Notes under the pieces: generated by a model
Databases searched by the model: none
What the model saw: only the letters and a program-made list of their open reading frames with translations
What the model was told of the DNA's origin: nothing
Made by a program: the position numbers and the translations under genes
Assembly: GCA_031002005.1 (NCBI GenBank)
Contig: CM061920.1
Span: 49,268,610 to 49,332,609 of the forward strand
Direction of reading: 5' to 3'
DNA from: Vandiemenella viatica
Taxonomy: Eukaryota > Arthropoda > Insecta > Orthoptera > Morabidae
Length of the DNA: 64,000 nucleotides
Part shown: positions 59,150 through 64,000 of the stretch, one piece after another
Layout of the letters: each line of letters opens with the position of its first letter
Position numbering within the stretch: position 1 is the first letter of the stretch

Positions 59150-59914
59150 TTATTTAATTGCTTCTAATTTCTCATCTTCAACCGTTATTTCTTCAGGTAG
59201 AATGACATGACCCAGGAAATTTAAACTTCTCCTCAAAAATACACATTTCTTTAACTTTAAGGTCATCCCTCCCTTACTCAAAGCAGCAACCACTTCTTGT
59301 AGCATTTCGAGATGTTCTTCTAAAGTTCTTGAAGAAATTATAATATCATCTACATAGGTATGGATCTTGTCTCTTAATGGCCTTCCTAACACCTGATGAA
59401 GGGCTCTTATGAAATTAGCTATGGCATTATTTAGCCCGAAAGGTAACACATAAAAATGGTAACATTTTCTTTCGAACCGGAAGGCAATATACTTCCTCAA
59501 AGCTTCATCAATGGGTACTTGCCAATGGGATGCTGCTAAGTCCAAGGAACTCATGTATTTGACACCATGAAACTTTTGTAAGATATCATCGACTAGTAAC
59601 AGATGGTCTCTTTCAGTAATCAAGATTTTATTTAGCGCTCGTGCATCAAGTACTAGTCTTATCAATTTATGGGCTTTGGTTACTGCTACCAATGGGTTCA
59701 CAAACTCACTATTTGACTGTTCGATCAAAGCCCATTCTAACATACAGTCTATTTCCTCCTGTGCCTTTCTTTTCATAACAAAGGGAACAGGATAAGGTAT
59801 AGCCGTGAAGGGTGTGTCTTCCTTGACTTTAAAGTGGCACTGATATCCTTTAATTAAACCAGGTTTATCTGAAAATATTTCTTGAAACTCGCTGATAATT
59901 TCCTGCACCCCCAC
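59150..59914 (-). pseudogene. Gypsy reverse transcriptase
   Basis: 254 codons open. Motifs: LIEQSNSEFVNPLVAV, RLVLDARALNKI, SSLDLAASHWQVPID, FRFERKCYHFYVLPFGLNNA and the active-site box TYVDDIIISS (YVDD), then LNFLGHVI. It begins directly after an in-frame TGA (59917-59915) that separates it from the protease part, and ends in a stop at 59150. Otherwise well preserved. Confidence 0.85.
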
Positions 59915-60466
59915 TCATGCATCTTCATACGCGAGCTGTTGTTTCAAATACATCGAATCCTTACTGTCTTCTTGGGCCGATACATGTGATAGCTGCACTT
60001 CTTCTTCGCTAAGCTCATCATGGCATATAAATTCTTTCACCTCTCCTCTTGAAATGATTCTAATTTTAACCACTTCCTCTCCTTCTTCACAAATTTTTGT
60101 CTCGTAACCTATCTTCACTCTCTGACCTTCCTTTATAAATTGCAGGCTATTTTCTTCCCAGTCAAATTTCATCACCATCTTCTCTGCGAGCAAGTCTACT
60201 CCCAGAATCAAATCAACTGTTACCTTTGAGATAAAAAATGCCTTTACATCGACCATATGTCCTCCAATCTCTCCATCTACTCGAATTTGCTGTGTGATCT
60301 TCTTAATTTTACCACCTTTCGCCACCGTAACTGTCATTACTAGTACTGAGTGAACACAAGCAGCAGGTTCATTTACAAGTATTTGAAATAGGCTTTCTGA
60401 AATACAAAACACATCCGTGCCAAAATCTATCAGAGCTTCCACTTGTCGTGATTGTAAATTTATCAT
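59915..60466 (-). pseudogene. Gypsy aspartic protease region, altered active site
   Basis: Open for 183 codons in the same frame as the RT. The start reads QVEALIDFGTDVFCISE; retroviral-type proteases have D-S/T-G, so the F in place of S/T is an active-site change. VDLILGVDLLAE follows as the usual ILG motif of the fold. The tail is acidic. Ends in the TGA before the RT. Confidence 0.7.
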
Positions 60467-61320
60467 AACTGTAGGGGTGCGAACTTCCTTACGCCTTAAA
60501 GACCCTTCTTCTTCCCATGAAAGAACTAGTATTATCCGTTAAAAGTTTGTCACAATAGGGTGAATTGCTGTCAAATTACACCTCATCTCTACCTTTCCAC
60601 CTTATTGACACTCTGTCAATTTTCTTTTTTTCTTCGATCAATCGGGCTGATTTAATTTTCCACCACCTTCTCTTCATGTTCTTTCATCGAAGGGTATTGA
60701 TTCTGCACGTCCATAATACTTCTCTATTAATAAAGTAACTTCACATTCTCTGTTTATAGCACACACGGCTGCCACAGACGTCAAATTATTTTTGGTCCAG
60801 GTGCCAACACTGCCTATGAATTGACTGATATACATTGGCTGGCTGCCGCTGTGCGTGCCAGCTCTTCTATTGTTATTGACAATTTCAACCATATCCAGGC
60901 TCACTTCGCCCGTATTCGTTACTTCCTATCCGTCAATTTCTATCTTCATAATTTCATTCTTTTGTAATTTCACATGTTCTCTCATAATATGCCCATAAAT
61001 TTTCTCATATTCAATCTCAAAAATTCTATCTTGGCTGTCTCTTGTGATTTGATCTTCCTCAGTTTCTGTCTCTGGGTTCCCTTCTGAACGTTTATGTTGC
61101 CTATCTTCGAACCCTCACTTGTTCTCATTAATAAAATTTCGTCATAACTTGTCGGTCCCTCCTTGACGTCATTCTTAAATATCGTATCATGTAGATGTAC
61201 TTCCAGTTGATTCTCCTTCTTCCTTTATTACCGCTATTATTGGCATCTTTGGCCTCCTTGCTACTTCTGCTGCTGGTTAGGCCTTATCAGTGGCAGGCAC
61301 TAACTTAAATGTGTAATCGT

Positions 61321-61512
61321 AAGTTTTTTTGGCAGATCTGTTGCTTGAAGATTTCTCAGGTGTGCAGCTGGGTGTGACCTGGACTGCGCTCCTCACGCCG
61401 ACCAGTGGACACTACCTGAAGATGATGGCTTGTTACGCCATCGAAAATTCGTACATCTGCGATCAATTGACCCGGCTGCACATCCTAGAAATCGTCAAGC
61501 CAGTAATTTAAA
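61321..61512 (+). repeat. Penelope-like terminal fragment with hammerhead-like core
   Basis: CTGAAGA (61419-61425) is followed by a stem GATGGC-TTGTTAC-GCCATC and GAAA (61444-61447), then ATTGACCCGGCTGCACATCC. The order CTGANGA, hairpin, GAAA, then a GACxCGGCTxxAxxxCCxAGA-like block is what I know from ends of Penelope-like elements. It lies inside the decayed gypsy leader. Confidence 0.45.
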
Positions 61513-62363
61513 TGTTTGGAGCCACCTTCTGCTACCCTCTGTTCTTCATTCTGTGGTTGGTAGTTGTGATTTTGATACTGCCGATGCTAGTTTCTTTCCC
61601 ACGTATTTTCCTTCTGCCCTATGTCTTGTCAGTGTGATTCTTCCTTTTCCTTCCGAAAAATTCTGCTACATCTGCATTAGCGCCTTCTTCGGTTCCTGGC
61701 ACAATTACACTTGCCCCCCCCCCCCAAAAAAACACTAGTGATCCCAAAAATTGACTGTTCACTTCTAACTAACCCAACAAACAAACAAAAAAAAATACAA
61801 TGATGACAGATGTGAAGCGCCAGCTGCCGCAAACTATCTAAACATGCACCTCTATGGCAAGGTAGGGAAAATGTTGTATCTGAGGCACTACAATAGATGG
61901 AATTTAAAAAAAAAAAATCCTGTCACCACTGGTGACAATATGCTTTGCTGTGTTAGGAGAGAAAATCTTTGCCTGTTTCCTTCCTGGATATTTTACAGAA
62001 AAAGGAAAAAACTCAAAGGAAAATTTGGAAAGCCTTTAAAATAGCCAATTAGCCGCGCACAGCGTGTCCTTAGCTTTCAACAACTCTGCTCGAAGACTCT
62101 TCTTCCATCCTGTGTTGGTTGACCCCGTCTCTGTTACGCTGCACCACATCCGCGTTGAAAAGTTTAGGGTATCTTCTCCGTTGTTCTCAGACCAGCCACG
62201 CTGTCTTCCTTGAGTAGAATCTCTTCCAAACCTTTGGGTATTGTCGATACTGGTCTAATTGTTGCTGTTGGAATACCACTAATTTTCCTTTTTCCTTTTT
62301 GTGCATTTTCCCAGGTTTTGAGGAAAACTGCTTCCGCTCCTCCTGGTACTAATTTTTACCACA

Positions 62364-62384
62364 CATGTCCTGCCATGGTCGCCA
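62364..62384 (-). promoter_or_regulatory. Primer-binding site of the gypsy element
   Basis: The minus strand reads TGGCGACCATGGCAGGAC directly after ...GTTCTTACA. TGGCGACCGTG-type sites match tRNA-Arg in insect gypsy-group elements. Confidence 0.65.
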
Positions 62385-62655
62385 TGTAAGAACATTAGGT
62401 CATTCGTTGTATTGGGAAATATTTTATCTAAACTCGAACTCAGTGCTTAGAGCTTATCAAAGTTTGGCAAATTATTCATACACAGATCTAGAAACAGGTT
62501 AATTATTTAAATAGTTTGTTACCGCCGCCAGTCACCAGATGATGTACCAAGCCAGCCTGAAGCAGGATATCGGTGAATAATTAATGAAAAAAGTCCTCAA
62601 GTACTTTAACAAAAAACTTAAGCCCACCACATGTTTATTGTAAGATCTTAGAACA
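62385..62655 (-). repeat. Candidate 5' LTR of the gypsy element
   Basis: TGTAAGAACATTAG...CTTAGAACA, 271 bp, starting at the primer site. The minus strand has AATAAA near 62634. The outer edge is uncertain because the other LTR is lost. Confidence 0.5.
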
Positions 62656-62663
62656 TCAAACTG

Positions 62664-64000
62664 TGTTAGGGACAAAGCGGATACTGGGGTACGTATCGGC
62701 TTGTACACCTAAACTTGAAGTCTTCCAAAATGTTACCAAAAGTTCGGGAAAAGTTCTATAACCGTGAAAAACCTTGGAGAATGCTAACTGTAATGATCAA
62801 GACGGCCGCCACTTACAGAATTAACCCCCTGTAAGTAAGGTACTAAAATAGAAATGAAAGTTGAAGTCCGAATCACTGAAGTATATATTCTTAAAATTTT
62901 CACAGAATTTACATAAAGTCACAGTTAGCAATGGCAATCGGAGAAAATCATTTGCCGAAGATCACCAGTCATGAAACAGAACAGACCGCACCACCCCGAA
63001 ATGAAAGTAAAAGTTCACATTGATAAGTCACATGTTGGAAAAGTTCAAATTTCTACGGTTGGTAATGGCGACAGTCAGCCATGTTGTCCCAGTTCCGGTT
63101 TCCCATCAGCGAGCTGGTCTCACTCAAATCCGCTAAACCACGAGCTACGTGCTCTCGCGACCAAGTGCTCCATCAGACTGCCCGGAAAGCCAGCGGCCAG
63201 CCTATTTTTATCAAAAATGGCATACTGACCTAGACAACAGTCTATCTAGAAAATTTTTTGTTAACTGAGGGCTTCCAGAAAATCACAAGATGTAGAGCGT
63301 AACGAGACAAGTGTAGTTATCTGGTTGGTTTTGTTTTTAAAGCTTCCAGACCGGTGTAAATGATTTTCGAAATTTGGTTAATCGGAAAGCACACATGTTT
63401 ATAGTATTGCCAAACGTCACGTCCGGAATATGGATTTGCTAAAGTTTAAAATATCAAGTTAATACTGTTTTCAAAGGGTTCCAAAGCTTTTGCTGAGTTC
63501 AGTGGTGTAAAAATCTTTTAAATCGGTGAAGGATGTCAAAAGTTATTGAATTTCTAAAATTTGCTGATTTCTTGGTGTTGCAAGATTATATTCACTTTTT
63601 ATTTAAAGTCAGTTGTGGCCTGAAACTATTTTTAAAACATACCTTTATTTCATTTAAGTACTTTAGAAAAGTTTTTAGTTCGTGAAATATGTTAGCTCGA
63701 AAGAAATTCAAATTGCAAATTGGTTTCTACGACGTCACCTGAAAACGGATTTTTATTTATTTATATCTTCTGTTAATTAGTTGATGGCTATTGGAAACTT
63801 AAAGAATATTTACTTGCCAGTTATTTAGCTTGTTTAAATCTACTTTTAAACCTCTGAAATTACTTAGATGTGCTGGAATTTATTATTGAAATCAACCCAT
63901 ATTTGCTGCTTTAAATAAGCCTAGAATTCCGAGTTATTAGTGAATTTAATATCAAGTGGTGAAATGATTATTATTAAAGTGCTTTACAGTGGTCAATTTA
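62664..64000 (-). repeat. LTR of the 638-9791 family, cut by window end
   Basis: Starts TGTTAGGGACAAAGC. Matches 638-2274 and 44047-45839 throughout (CGTATCGGCTTGTACACC, AACCGTGAAAAACCTTGG, GAAATGAAAG), ending here at the block homologous to 1960-2010. Whether it is solo or part of an element cannot be seen. Confidence 0.85.

Larger units (their letters stand above)
58390..62655 (-). mobile_element. Ty3/Gypsy-type LTR retrotransposon, 3' part missing
   Basis: Reading right to left: candidate 5' LTR (62385-62655), primer-binding site (62364-62384), a decayed gag region (62360-60500) with a Penelope-like insert, then protease, RT and RNase H. Integrase and the 3' LTR are absent; coding homology fades near 58420. 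Confidence 0.75.

Noticed and set aside
1..64000. CRISPR array, bacterial operon, riboswitch or rRNA
   Set aside because: No regular spacer pattern, ribosome-binding sites or rRNA motifs; the sequence is eukaryotic with spliced exons.

Overview
This is eukaryotic nuclear DNA, AT-rich and crowded with transposons. The gene content and repeat types (spliced exons in very long introns, hAT, Tc1/mariner, RTE-like and jockey/CR1-like LINEs, tRNA-derived SINEs, Ty3/Gypsy) point to an arthropod, most likely an insect with a large genome. The species cannot be named from the sequence.

The only host gene I can support is GART (glycinamide ribonucleotide synthetase / AIR synthetase / GAR transformylase of de novo purine synthesis), on the + strand. 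Four exons of its AIR synthetase (PurM-like) domain lie at 22178-22400, 37836-38034, 41941-42192 and 56085-56288. Splice phases fit at all three internal junctions and no exon carries a stop. The GARS part must lie upstream; the end of AIRS and the GART transformylase part must lie beyond 64000. The introns are 15.4, 3.9 and 13.9 kb and are almost wholly mobile elements.

Layout: 638-9791 is a full-length LTR retroelement (TSD GAGT), read on the minus strand, with a Gag-like frame but no visible pol. Relatives of its LTR recur at 14551-16263 (internally deleted element, TSD TGTT), 44047-45839 (solo LTR, TSD TTAT) and 62664-64000 (cut by the window). 9.9-14.5 kb holds remnants of DNA transposons and LINEs. 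17.7-21.5 kb is a SINE/LINE/MITE cluster. A broken mariner abuts GART exon 1. 23221-25727 is a nearly intact Tc1/mariner-superfamily transposon with 343-bp inverted repeats that contain a tRNA-like Pol III unit. 29074-32736 is a hAT element split by a solo LTR. 33.7-37.3 kb is a LINE split by another LINE, itself split by a hAT MITE. 39.9-41.8 kb is a minisatellite just before exon 3. 42970-55975 is a SINE split by a 12.75-kb LTR element that contains a solo LTR (with a foldback inside it) and two hAT elements (one carrying a LINE in its intron). 56.6-62.7 kb holds an RTE-like LINE and a decayed Ty3/Gypsy element.

Most boundaries were fixed by reading target-site duplications directly. They give a relative order of insertion and make this window useful as a nested-transposon stratigraphy inside one housekeeping gene.
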